Assembly: GCA_025617375.2 (NCBI GenBank) | Contig: JAMYGW020000013.1 | Location: forward strand, 744,001 to 808,000 | Length of the DNA stretch: 64,000 nt | Direction: 5' to 3' | Origin: Acarospora socialis | Taxonomy: Eukaryota > Ascomycota > Lecanoromycetes > Acarosporales > Acarosporaceae | In this document: one piece after another, positions 1-11,319 of the stretch | How the letters are laid out: the number at the start of each line of letters is the position of its first letter | Position numbering within the stretch: position 1 is the first letter of the stretch | Made by a program: the position numbers and the translations under genes | Notes under the pieces: generated by a model | The model's input: only the letters and a program-made list of their open reading frames with translations | The model's database searches: none | What the model was told of the DNA's origin: nothing

Positions 1-3000
1 CGTGTTTGATCTCCAGATCGAGCAACACGTTCCACAAATCCAGCCGCTTCGGGAAGGTGCTCAGGAGGCCTTCAAAGATCGTTCGGCCGCGTTCGGGATC
101 ACCGTGCTGCGAGCGGAATTCCAGCTGTGCGAATTTCGAAGTCAAGTCCAGATGGGTGAACTTGGGAAGGGATTGCATGGCGCGAGGTAGCAAGGCGCGT
201 CCGCGATCAGGCGCATTGACCACATGGAAGAGAAAGGTGGCATAGTTCAGCCACACCTTGGGGTCTTGAGAGAATTTCTTGATCATTGACTGGAAGAGGT
301 CGTCTGCCTTCTGCAAAGATACATACATACTTCGTTAGCACTGATAACGCAGATGAAAAGGGTGCCGCTTACCTCATGCTTGCCCGATTGTATGAATATA
401 CTCGTCAATCGCTCATGGATCTCTTGAGCATCGTTGTACTGACAAGCCCGCTTGAAGACTTCTTCGACCGATTCATCGTCGCCATACGTGTTCTCCAAGT
501 TGAGCATGGCAATCCACACATTCATCTTCTCAGACTCCTCTCTCATGCTGATGGTCCTCACGGCCCTCTCGGCAACTTCCCGAGCTTTTGCAACTTCGCT
601 GAGCTGCAGCTCATAGGCCATATAGCTAAGCCAAAGGTAAGAGGAGTCCGGTTGACCTAGTAGCAGACGTTCGAAATCCGCGACTGATTGTGGACCTTGA
701 GCATCGAGATCGGCCGTCCTGTCGGCCTGGATCTCGGACTTCCTCTTCTTTTTCTTGTGCAAAGTGTTGGTCTCCCCAACGCTCTCGGCCGCGAAAGATG
801 TCTCTTCGCCAAGGCCTCCAGTCCAGTCGAAGCCTCCAGTGCTCAAGCCTGTAACTCCGGACTTTGGCTTTAGCTTGTCTGTGTCGTCAATAGCGTCGCC
901 CATTTGAGTGTCCACAGCATCCAGCTCGCTCGCTGTGTCTGGTACACTGTCAAGGTCGACTCCGTTACCCATGTCAAAGTCTTCGTCATCAACGTCACTC
1001 CGGTCGTCGGAACCTAAACGGACCCCATCCATGCTCTCCGCCTTATCATCGTCACTATCATCTTCGCCTTCGTCTAAGTGTTTCTGAAAGTAAGACGCTT
1101 TCAGGCCGAAGTTGATACGCCTTTTCTCGGGGTCCACCTTGAGCACCTTCGCTTTGACCGCATCTCCCTCGTCATACAACTTCTTCACATTTTCTACTCG
1201 CTGCTCAGCCATCTCGCTTCGATGGCACAAGCCACTCACGTTCGTAGAGTTGTCCACAACAATGAACACGCCGAAGTCCTCCACCTTTCGAACTTTGCCA
1301 GTTACGATTTGACCTACCTTTATATCGCTAAAGGTGACAGGAGCAACGTAATTTTTTTCTAGAATCGAATGTTTAAGACTCAGCTGCACATGGTTGAGAA
1401 GAGGGTCCACGAGGATGACCTTGCCCTGAACAAGCTGATCAATCTCAAAGAAAGATTTCCAGTCTTTGAGAAACGAGTCGGAAAGATCGGAGACGCGAAC
1501 ATAAGCTGTAACATTCGTACCAAGCGTGACAAAAAGACCGTTGTCTGCTACACTCTTCACGAAACCGCGGACAACGTCGTTCACTTTCAGCTGAGAGAGA
1601 CTCCGAATCTCGGGATCTCGAACGGGCAAGGACGAGCTAAGGACTTTGGAAGGACGAGCCGAGAAGCTGATCTTTTTGTTGGGTACATCCAGATCAGTGA
1701 CGCAGACACGGATGGCTTGGTTTTTCTGGAACGTAGTCGGGTTTGCATGTGAATAATCGTCAGCAAGATCCGTCAAGTGTACTGGACCCGAGATTGTATC
1801 GTTCAGCTGCACCATCAGCTGCCGCTCTGTGACTTTAGTGATTCGTCCCGGTAAGATCATGCTTGGAGATAGATCTTTCAGACTCAATTGAGCGGTAGAG
1901 GCGCCTGACCTCGCGGAGAGATCGAGTCGATTGTTAGCCACATCAGCGGCAGTGACATGTACCCGGAGAGCGGACCCAAGCGGAAAGTTCTTCTCAAGGT
2001 CCTGCAATAACGATACATCATCTGAAACATCCGTGATGCGGATGCGGCCTCGAACGTTTGGCGACAAATTGACCCACAGACAGTCAGCCGCAATGTTGTT
2101 GACGAATGCAAGCCATGACGATCCGACTTTGACCTGATCTAAACTGAGGACACTGAGTCCCTCTCCGTTTTGATGGCTTGGCTTTGCCGTTAGCTCGAAC
2201 ACAGGGGTTCTTCCGCTATGCGTGATCGGCAGAAACCTATGATTTCTAGCGTCATGAACGCCTAAGATACGGACAGGCAGGATCTGCTTAGTACTGAAGC
2301 TTCGGAGTGGATGCTTCCTATCTTTAATATCCGCCCAAGAATCGAACACCTCGGACACATCAATCCGTCCCTGGATGCCATCGGCCAGTTGAACATTCAT
2401 CTGCGTATCTTTCACGGAGACGATCTTTGCCTTTGTGAGCTTACCGATAGTGAAATCATCGATCGTCTGCGACTCTTCATCCACAGGGTGTGATATTGCT
2501 CGATCTATCACCTTTGTCTGAGCCGTAGCTGTCGATTGTTCCTTGAGTTTACTGTTGCCGTTAGTCATGGTAAGAAGAAAGCGCCGCTGGTCATGATCGA
2601 CTTTCGTGATAATAGTAGATATAGTTTGATAACGCCGCATGCCAAAATCTGGGAGGGCCAGCACCTCGTCCGGGAGTTGGCTCTTAGGGAGTAGGCCCGT
2701 CAAACCCTCTGCAAACTGAACGAAGACTCCGGTTGAGGTAATGTTCTTCACAAAGCCATCCACTTCCGAGCTCTCAGTTACATCGTCGAAGCTCTTTAAT
2801 AACTTTCCGTCCTTGGCAGCTTTGATCAAGCTCGGCTTATTAGTGAGCGTGATGAGGTGCTTGCTCTCCATCTTTTCTAATACTAGCAAGTCGTTCAGTG
2901 TTTGACCTAATCTGATCTTAGCCATTGCAGTTGCAACCTTATGCTCCGAGCCATCCGTCAAATGGCCTAGAGGGACTCGTGCTATGAGCGCAGAACCGTG

Positions 3001-5319
3001 CAGCTCTATCCTTATGTCATCGGTAGACTTCTCGACTACGTTACCGGACACCATATCGCCAATGTGGAGGTTCTTCAGTGCAGTCTGTTGAGCAGCACTC
3101 AGTTCAACTTGATCTTTGCAAGACACAATCAGTTTTCCTTCCTCCGGATCCACAGATACCGCGTGCACATTGACTACCTGGCCGGTGCGGAAATGCTGCT
3201 TGGGGTCCTGAATGTAGGCTTCACTCATTTCAGATACTGGTAGAAAGCCACGAACCGTGCCATAGAACTGGACAACGGCGCCAGAAGGAAGAATATTGAC
3301 GAGAGTGCCTGGCGCATGTGCCCCAGGTTGAATGTGCGCATATGATTTCCAAATGGATGCATCACTATTGACTAGCGTCTTCTTCAAAGTCAAGCGAGCT
3401 TGTCGTCGCTCTGGGTTTACTGAAAGAACTCGAGCCCTGACAGATAGGCCTTCCTTGAACTTTTTCTCGGGATGCTGCAGATGTATGTCTGCCATGTGCA
3501 CCTCCGGCACTAGTCCTGTGATCCCATCCGCGAGTGTGATCAAGACTCCGCCAAAACCTACATCGTTAATGATGAGCTTCTCGACCTTACCTTTCACGAC
3601 TTCCCCTATCTGAATGTCTTCGAAGCGTAGAAAGGGCTGATCTAATATGTTTCGTTCCATAGATACAATGTATAGGTTGTCCATCGAGTTATAGTCCAGA
3701 ATGCGGGCCTTGTGAATCGAGCCAACCTTATAGGGTCCCGTAGACTCCGACAAGGCTTCTATTTTTCCATCTGTAATCCTCGATATGTGGACAAAGCCTC
3801 GGGTACCTGAGATACCTAGATCCACAAAGAGTCCGACTCCTTGCTCCACTTTGACAACCTTTGCGCTATCCACGACGGTCGAGAGAGGCAAAGCAGTCAC
3901 TGGGTCTGTAGCACCCTTCCCTGCTGAAGGCTCCACTTCATGAGGACGGAGAGCCAGAACATGATCGAGAAGCGATATACCCAGCTTCTTTGGTTCAGCG
4001 TCGGGGAACGTACACACGATTCGTCCCTTGAGCTTACTTCCAACCTGATACTTCTTTTCCAGATCCCGCCCATAAGGACCAGCGCCGGAGTGCACGAGGT
4101 CAGCAGTAACATCTACCAAACCCATCACCTTCCCTGCTATTCCTGAAGGCGTGAGTTGTGATATTAACAGTTCCACTGCCGTTCCAGGCATAAACGAGTT
4201 TACCGTTGGCGCGTCTGCAAGGTAGTTTGACTTTTTGACGTTTCCTATCCTACGTGGGTCGGCGGAGAGCTTGACGACATTCCCATCTGAGTTGTGGCCT
4301 AGGACGATACATAGAAAGACTGCACCCTCCTCAACATGAGCCTGGTCAACATCATGCCCTACTTCTTTTGAAGACATGAACCCGCGCACAGACTCTTCCT
4401 CCAGAAGCACATCCATCACGAGACCATGATCTTCCACGCTTTTGACGCATGCCTGCACCGTGCTATTCACTACGAGGTCCGACTTCTTCAGTCCCGCATT
4501 GGCCCTTCGAGGGTCCAACGATAACTCGATGTGTTTCTTACTTTTTCCGCCAGCGCTTTGCCCGGTAGATGTAACGTAAGCTCGTAGATATTGTCCTAGA
4601 GACAGAAACGATGCCAAATTCACATCCCTTTCCTGTTCCGGACCGGTTTCCACAGTGTCGGCATCGATCTCACCCATTAGTGTCTCGAATCGTTCCGTCA
4701 CCCTTTCCGAAATCGATGTCAGAGGTGCATAGCCAGTCAGATTGTTGGGCAAAGCGATAGCAACATCGTTGGAGTTGATTCGAGAGACCTGACCAAGCAC
4801 AATGGATCCTGGTACGATTCGCTTGTAGCTCAATCCTTCAATCTTTACGCCATGATCTTTTGTCTCTCGAATGACTTGCCCCTTCTTCGTTCTCGTCTTT
4901 GACTTCCCTTTTGCTTTTCCTTTTGAGAGCTTTGCCGTCTCTACCACATCCGAGTCTCCGTTCTCACTACCTTTGTCGGGAGCAGCGTTGGTCTTCTTTG
5001 AGCTCTGTTGCTCGAAAAGAACATCTCTTGTTGCATCAATCTGAATCTGCTTATACTCCAATGGCGTCAAGATGCTCGCTCCGCCGCGGGGAAATGACGG
5101 TTCCTCAGCCCTCAGCACTGAAAGTGTTGAGGATCGATTCTCCAACTTCGGAGACCGATTATCTGCTCTCTGCGATGGGACTGGGGTGTTTGAGGAGTCA
5201 ATGGTCTGGGACGTCTTTCGCTTTTTCGAAGAGCGATCGTCAACCGTCGAAGCTCGAGCTTTAGGGTTGTGGGGAAGGGAACCTGTATCGGGGCCGCCCT
5301 TCCGTTTGATTGGTGCCAT
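1..5319 (-). CDS. RRP5: rRNA biogenesis protein Rrp5 (3' end cut by window edge)
   Basis: Nucleolar factor for early pre-rRNA processing of both 18S and 5.8S/25S rRNA in the SSU processome. The protein is a long chain of S1 RNA-binding repeats, recognisable by recurring segments such as GVFVQFAEGLTGLLPKSQL and GLFVDLGISGTRGFVHIS. These are followed by an acidic linker (roughly residues 1430-1530) and HAT/TPR-like helices at the C terminus (LLLGQPDSSYLWLSYMAYEL). The N terminus is basic with nuclear-localisation-like KKRK. I chose the ATG at 5319 (MAPIKRKGG); an extension to 5346 would need a TTG start. One intron, 311-372, joins exon 5319-373 to exon 310-1 in phase 0 and continues into KADDLFQSMIKKFSQDPKVW. 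About 1752 residues are visible; the family is usually near 1800, so only the last HAT helices should lie outside. Divergent from cdt2. Confidence 0.95.
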
Positions 5320-5585
5320 GCTGGAGCTGCGTAGAATGAGTCCCAATGGCGGTAAGTATTGAATCTATCTATTCATGAAATTCGAAAGGAGAGGCTTTTG
5401 GTGGGCCCGAATTGAGCAACTTGGCATCCACTCAACCGCAGATGTTATGGACTCAAAGCGACACTGGAAATTTGTGCTGCTCGTAAAAACGATATTCCGG
5501 GGTCTAGGACTCGGCTTAATGCGTCCAGATGTAGTTAGTTCACACTCACTAAGGCACCTTGGCGTTGCGCCTCGGTGGTCTGTGC

Positions 5586-5615
5586 TTTCGCGCCAATCTG
5601 GACGCGTTGCGCGAA
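5586..5615. promoter_or_regulatory. MBF/E2F-like site cluster between RRP5 and cdt2
   Basis: TTTCGCGC at 5586-5593 matches the E2F consensus. ACGCGT at 5602-5607 is a perfect MluI cell-cycle box, and GCGCGAA at 5609-5615 mirrors TTCGCGC at 5587-5593 as a 7-bp inverted repeat around the box. The cluster lies 93-122 bp upstream of the cdt2 start and about 270 bp upstream of the RRP5 start. MCB boxes are bound by MBF (Mbp1/Swi6 type) at G1/S, and fission yeast cdt2 is a known MBF target. Binding here is inference. Confidence 0.6.
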
Positions 5616-5707
5616 CTTGTACTCGTCCCTACTCGGAATATTACATGTACTGATTTGCCAGTCATTGCTTCTGCCTACACGCTGTAGCTTTTGCAGTTAC
5701 ACTTATC

Positions 5708-8010
5708 ATGCACGAGGAAGCTCAGATACAAGCCGAAATTGTGCTGGAAGCACAGTCCAGGGAACAATTGCTGTTCTCGCCCCCGGTGTCGTCTTCGGAA
5801 GGCCTCAAAGGTGGCAAGCTCAAGAAAAAACCAACTGTCACTCCGAGGACTTTTACACGCTTTTTCACCCCGCGATCATCGTTCAGGAAACAGAGGCCGA
5901 GCAGCTATTCAAGGCATGCATTGCGAGACATTACTTCTCCTGCAGTCAATGGCCATACCAACTCCGGTAGCCGTAAACGCTTGAACTTTGAACCATTCCC
6001 GGACATAAATCCACTGGGAGATGAAAATGAATGGTCCAGGCCTGTAGGTGTGAAGAGGCGGAAGATACCTGTCTCTCCAGACACCACAGTAGATGGATCT
6101 TCCCCGATAAAGCTAAACCGTGGAGCATCCCCCCTCACCTCAGAATCTCCAAGTCAGAGGATCAGCCGAGCATCGAGTACCGACTTTGAGGAGAGCGATC
6201 CAGATACCGAGAGCGAGCAGGAGGAAGACGTGGTGAGGAAGCCTCGGATAAGAAGACGGATATGGTCTGGATTGCCTGGTCGGATACTCGGCCGGAGTTT
6301 GAGTAACGGTCAAGATATCCGAAGCGCTGGAATAATCGACGACTGCGAATGTTAGTACTCCTGACTTGCCAAGGTTAGGTTAGACTGACTGATAATCATG
6401 AAGATTGGCAGAGCGAAACCGCCAACTTCTACAGCCGTCCTGGAGATTCTCATCTATGCGCAAATACCGCAAGCGAAGGTCGAGCTCTACCTTTTTGCAC
6501 AGCGAGCTGTAATAGTATGTACCCGCTTTGGGCTGATTAACCGGCCGTTAGAGTACTGAACACCAATGTTATAGCGAACACGCTTGTCGCCATCGGAGAC
6601 GAAGAGGGTGGCGTTCGGCTATTGGAGTCTGCTCGAGATGGAAAGCCTTCATTCTCAACCGCGTATCTCACGTTTCGACCGCACCATAACGCCATTCTCG
6701 ACTTGACTTTCTCCTCCGACGATATGCTACTGGCGACAGCCTCGGGAGACCAAAACGTTCAGATTATAGATATGCCTACGCAGCGACCAATCTTCACCAT
6801 GGCTGGGCATGGGTCGTCCGTTAAGCAAGTCCGATTTCAGCCGGGGAGCAACGATAATGTCGTTGCAACTTCAAGTCGTGATGGTAGCATCCAGGTATGG
6901 GATCTGAGATGTAAGGGCTTCGAGGGCCCTGTTCGGGATATCCGGGTATCACTCGAACCAACTCAGTCCCAAGCTGGAGGCAGCCAATTGCCGGAACGCA
7001 TGGGTTGGGTTCGTTCCGTGAACAGTATCGTCGCAGCACATGCTATTAAGGAGTCAGTGCTTTCAGCTACGAATGTGCTTTCAAGTTCTGGAGGCGTGGC
7101 CACCGATGCTCCATCAAAGAGTGAGTCTCCTGGCAGGCGAGGGGATGTCTCGGTCACAGCGCTCGCATTCCTCCCTCCTGGGCGAGAGCACCTTCTATTG
7201 ACGGCTTCCGAAGCAAACGCAAGTGTTAAGCTGTGGGATCTGAGAACAGCGCATTGTCATCGGCGTGGACGAACGAAACCGCTATCGTCCACCAGGCAGC
7301 CGCAAAGCCACGACAGACACCGCAAATTTGGCCTCACTTCACTGAACCTGAGCGGGGATGGTGCTCGTCTCTACACTCTTTGTAGAGACAGTTCTATCTA
7401 TGCATACTCTACATCGCATCTGATCTTAGGTCATGCGCCGGAATTGTCATCGGCAGTTTCGCGGCCGCGACGTTCTGGTGGCCTTGAGAAGGAAGGGCTG
7501 GGACCGATTTATGGATTTCGTCATCCACGCTTCCATGCCACCACCTTCTATGTCAAGTCATCCCTGCGTCCGGCTTTTGACGACAGAAGTGAGCTGCTGA
7601 GTGTCGGCAGTAGTGATGGCAATGCCGTCTTGTTTCCCACAGATGAACAATATATGAAAAGGCACTCCGCTACTTCTGATGACAATCATATGGGCCTGTC
7701 AAAGTCTTCTCAATCGAAACGTCACCCATTGAGCAGGACCGGCAGCGGTGGGAGGTTATCAACACGTGTAGAAGATGCCATTTCCATCTACCAACACGGA
7801 ACTGCTCTCGTGCGCGGACATTCGAAGGAAGTGACCGCCTTGACGTGGACATGCGAGGGAAGCTTGGTTACGGTTGGTGATGATTTCGTGGCGCGCTGCT
7901 GGCGAGAGGGACCAGATGCACGAGACCTCAGGATAGGTGGAGAGAAGGATGGGAGGAGATGGGGCTGCGGGTGGGCAGAGGCTGAAGGAGATTGGGACGA
8001 GAACGACTAG
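5708..8010 (+). CDS. cdt2: Cdt2/DTL-type WD40 substrate receptor of CRL4 ubiquitin ligase
   Basis: Substrate receptor of the Cul4-Ddb1 ubiquitin ligase, which in S phase and after DNA damage destroys Cdt1, Spd1-type inhibitors and related PCNA-bound proteins. Joining 5708-6350, 6404-6514 and 6575-8010 keeps one frame (729 residues). The first 215 residues are basic and Ser/Pro-rich. The WD40 propeller starts at the second exon junction (NTLVAIGDEEGGVRLLESA) and includes TASGDQNVQI, ATSSRDGSIQVWDLR and LTASEANASVKLWDLR. Two blades end in WDLR, the WDxR (DWD box) signature of Ddb1-binding receptors. A low-complexity insert lies between later blades, and the last blade ends VTVGDDFVARCW. The second exon, only 111 nt, is supported by reading phase and clean GT-AG borders (GTTAGT and GTATGT donors). 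The promoter holds G1/S-type boxes, which fits the role. Confidence in a WD40 protein is very high, in Cdt2 identity high. Confidence 0.87.
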
Positions 8011-8906
8011 CTTTTGAGTGATACCCCTCCCATGTTGGAAGAGCAAGTAGGTTGGCTTAGTAAGTTCTAAAAGTGAGATCATGATATTGCCATTGACATC
8101 TTAACTCCCAGCATCCGAAAGGTGTGCCCTCACAAGCGTGAAACTATCATAGAATATGCAGATAGTAGTACCACATCGTTAACACCCTCAATCTGCCAAA
8201 ATTGAAGACGACAAACGGATTGTGTCCGCTTAGTCAGCTCAACTCTTTGCCCGTTTTCATCACATCTCAAGTGTTACATCTTGTTCAGAGCTTTTCCTCT
8301 CTTACAGTATGTTGCTCACCATGACGCTGGTGGACTCCTGTAACTTATTGTACGTCTTTTACTGGTGGATTAATCAGTTCGAACATCAATGTGGGCGTTT
8401 TCGATGCATATATGGGAGTATCGGTTGTGATGCTGTCGAAGGTTCAACTGGTCCGGGGGCAGAAGAGGAACACTGCGTATGAACCACCAAGCCAACTAGT
8501 CATCAGTTGCAAGAAAATTCACACAAAGTTTATCTCTGGATGTCTATAACTTGTTATCAGGATTACTTGTTAGTGCTCTCAGTCGATTGATTCCATATCA
8601 AGTAAAAAGTTAGGGCTTCGTCAAAGAAGGGCCAAGTGCCTTTGTTGGGCTCAATGGGGAAAACAAAGGCCTGGAGATGACGGCTTCGAGAACAATGCAA
8701 CAATGCCATGAAGCACAAAGAAAGCCGCAGACGAGTATTGGAGAAGATTCGGGTCTCGACGCTATACATAATGCTCCCTCTTCTCTGCTATTCGTTCCTT
8801 ATCCTCCTGCTACCCTTATCCTTCTGATACATCTCAATAACCCTAACGCAATCTTCTAGCGTGCAGAACAGAACATCCCCAGGCAAGGTAAGCGTTACTC
8901 GACAGC
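8011..8906. other. Intergenic, no gene seen
   Basis: Contains the cdt2 3' untranslated region and the promoter/leader of the next plus-strand gene. Reading frames are short and lack coding character. From 8770 the DNA is C/T-rich, as expected just upstream of a fungal transcription start. Confidence 0.5.
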
Positions 8907-10133
8907 ATGTCTTCAGTACTCAACGCTTTCACCAGAGCTGAACTGGACAGATTCCAGTACTACAACCTTGAATCAGCGACGCCCAGCAATCTGAACAATG
9001 CGATCCTTCCGATCTACGCGCGAAGCCAATGGAACGATTGCCCGGACGAGGCCTATGAGCTCCTCACCCCGTCGCTCCGCCTTGCGACTCTGATGATTAC
9101 CTCCCCGATCAGCTTGGTCTTCTACGATGCACTTATCAATTACCATCGCAGGCTCCTTAACCAAGATACAGCACGCTTGGGCAAGAACTGCTATCGCTTC
9201 CGTCTTTTTGACAGCGAGGAGCGTGATTACTCCAATCCACAGATTCTGCGTGACGTAAGTCAGGATATAGCAGCTCTCAGACCTCACATCCAATGCAAGC
9301 TGATACCGAACGTGGCCACAGAGAGCGGTTATCTCGCGGTCACGAGACGAGATATGGGCGTGATCGTGAAAACCCAGACCGACTGGCCCGTAGGCACCGG
9401 CTCCACGATCAACATGGGCATCGAAGCCGTCACGAATCTTCGCCGAGTCCGCGCCCAGGGATCACTCTCGCAGCTCTTGCGATTGCAGTTCTCCGTCGCC
9501 GTCACCTTCGCACATGAGCTCGTACACGCCGTCAACCACGCCGTATCGATGGAGACCTACGAGCCCTTCTTCGAAGACCATCGGAGTGCCGAGTTGGGCC
9601 TCGCCTGGGAGCAAGTCATCTTCGGAGGCAGAGTCACTACTTTGCGTGATATTGACGCTCGGGACCCCCTAGGTCTCGTCAAGTGGCCGACTGCCTGGCG
9701 GGAGTCGCGTGCGGATATGCTGGAACGGAGACTACCGAAGAAGACATCCACCGTCTACTTCGTGCCAATGACTTACATTGCTAACATCCAATCACAGGTT
9801 TTCTGGCGGAACCTTGGCGACGGCGACCAGCTACGGATTCCTAAAAGACATGGTCGGCAGATCGCCGGCAATGCTCCCTTCGACCCTGACTGGGCATCGG
9901 AGGACTCGAGCGAGGGCCAGAATCCTGGCGGCGTCCGGGGCAGAGTGACGAGGGAAGATCTGCACGACAACTGGGAAGACGTGGAGGAACTTCCCGGCGG
10001 AACTCTAGACTGGGACGACCTCGGGTTCAAGCTTCCGCCCTCGGCCTCGGACGATGAGATCGATGAGAACATTGATTTGACGCGGAGCATGATCGAGGAG
10101 TTTGAAAAGGACTTGGAGCCGATGGATATTTAG
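8907..10133 (+). CDS. Hypothetical protein with zincin-like HExxH motif
   Basis: An intronless 408-residue frame from an ATG in a good context, with strong C/G-ending codon bias. I do not recognise the family. The centre carries VTFAHELVHAVNHAV: His203-Glu204 and His207 form an HExxH zinc-binding core, with another His at 211 and acidic residues at 216, 219, 223, 229 and 235 that could supply a third ligand (Glu229 or Glu235 would resemble a gluzincin spacing). The motif sits in a predicted helix after a hydrophobic strand, as in zincins. There is no signal peptide or membrane helix, so a cytosolic or nuclear location is likely. The C-terminal 100 residues are acidic and Gly/Pro-rich (ending EEFEKDLEPMDI) and look disordered. 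Peptidase activity is inference from one motif; it could also be an inactive zincin fold. Confidence 0.8.
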   Translation: MSSVLNAFTRAELDRFQYYNLESATPSNLNNAILPIYARSQWNDCPDEAYELLTPSLRLATLMITSPISLVFYDALINYHRRLLNQDTARLGKNCYRFRLFDSEERDYSNPQILRDVSQDIAALRPHIQCKLIPNVATESGYLAVTRRDMGVIVKTQTDWPVGTGSTINMGIEAVTNLRRVRAQGSLSQLLRLQFSVAVTFAHELVHAVNHAVSMETYEPFFEDHRSAELGLAWEQVIFGGRVTTLRDIDARDPLGLVKWPTAWRESRADMLERRLPKKTSTVYFVPMTYIANIQSQVFWRNLGDGDQLRIPKRHGRQIAGNAPFDPDWASEDSSEGQNPGGVRGRVTREDLHDNWEDVEELPGGTLDWDDLGFKLPPSASDDEIDENIDLTRSMIEEFEKDLEPMDI

Positions 10134-10748
10134 CTTGACATTGCGACTGATTAAAGTGATTAGTAGTCACCACTGACCAGAACATAAAACCGTACCCACT
10201 GACTCCTACAAATGTACTTGACTTCTTGTTGAGCAATCCGTTCTAATCATGCCCTCACCTCGTCTGGCCTTCCAAGGTTAGGAAGATTTAGAAGCTGGCT
10301 TGTTACCTTACAATGAGTAAGTCCCTAGATAGTTTTGATATGCAGCTGAGTAAACATCCCCGCATTGAAGCCAAGCCCCCGATGAAACGTGACCTAAAAT
10401 AGCTCCCGAGCCGTCAGACGAAGCTTACCTCACGGGGTATATCTCCGCCTTCCGCCATCAACTCTCACCTATCCTCAAGCACAAGGCTACATACAACAAC
10501 CAAACATCCAGAGCAAGAGACCCCATTACCATCACCCAGGTCCAAAAAAATCCACGCGACATCAGCGTCAGCACCACAGCTCCATCGCCGTATGAACTCC
10601 AACCCAACCCCACCTCTCAACCTCTAGGTAGATCAACAAGGCTGACACCTCCCGTCCTCCACCACCTCCAGTCGCTCTTCCCTCCCGCACTCCTAAAAGA
10701 TAGTCAAGCAACCACCAAAAACCAAAACCCAACAACAAACAAAGCGAG
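10134..10748. other. Intergenic, no gene seen
   Basis: Holds the 3' region of the HExxH gene and the leader of the small membrane protein gene. The last 300 bases are C/A-rich (CAACAACCAAACATC-type sequence), typical of a fungal 5' leader. No supported frame on either strand. Confidence 0.45.
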
Positions 10749-11095
10749 ATGGCAGACTCGACCCCAGAGCCCGCCGCCGTGCCGCCTCCCTCAATCGGGC
10801 ACGAACTAGGCGTCATGTTCGGCTTCATCGGTCCGTTTCCTGCTGTCTCCCACCTCTCACTCGTATACCCGTTACTGATTGCTGGGGCCGAGAAACAGCA
10901 TTGATGCTCTTGATGACCGGCGCGTATGTGACGGTTTGGCAGTTGGGCCAGAGACGCAGCGCGAGGAAGGAGCGGGAGAGGCTGGGGCGGTTGGGTGCGA
11001 GGGGGTTTGGGGGCGAGAAGGAGAAGGGGGTGGATCGTGGGTTTGGTGGGGATGGAGATAGGGGATTTCGAGGATGGGATGGCGTGGGTTCTTGA
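10749..11095 (+). CDS. Small one-helix membrane protein, 92 residues, two exons
   Basis: Exons 10749-10830 and 10899-11095 join in phase 1 to one 92-residue protein that begins MADSTPEPAAVPPPSIGHEL. One hydrophobic segment (about residues 22-40: VMFGFIALMLLMTGAYVTV) follows a Pro-rich N terminus. Directly after it comes a strongly basic stretch (QRRSARKERERLGRLGARG) and then a Gly-rich tail. The positive cluster suggests an N-out/C-in single-pass protein or a mitochondrial/ER anchor. The intron splits the gene at the start of the helix; its donor GTCCGT is non-consensus but there is a good branch site (TTACTGATT) and a CAG acceptor. The ATG stands behind a C/A-rich leader typical of a fungal promoter. 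Family unknown; easily missed by gene finders. Convergent with FEX. Confidence 0.65.
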
Positions 11096-11319
11096 GTGGG
11101 GGCGGGGGGTGGTTTGTGCTGCGTGGAGCGAGACTTGATTGGTGGTTTTGGGATAGCGGGAAAGTTTGAGTGATGGACCTGGGAGGATCTTGGATTGGGG
11201 TGTAGGGAGGGTGAAGACGTCTCTGGAGTAATAAGGATCTAGCGATTTCCTTGGAATGGATATTCGGATGTAATTGTCTAACGTCTAAACATACGCTTTG
11301 CGAGAAAGCCATCAAGATA

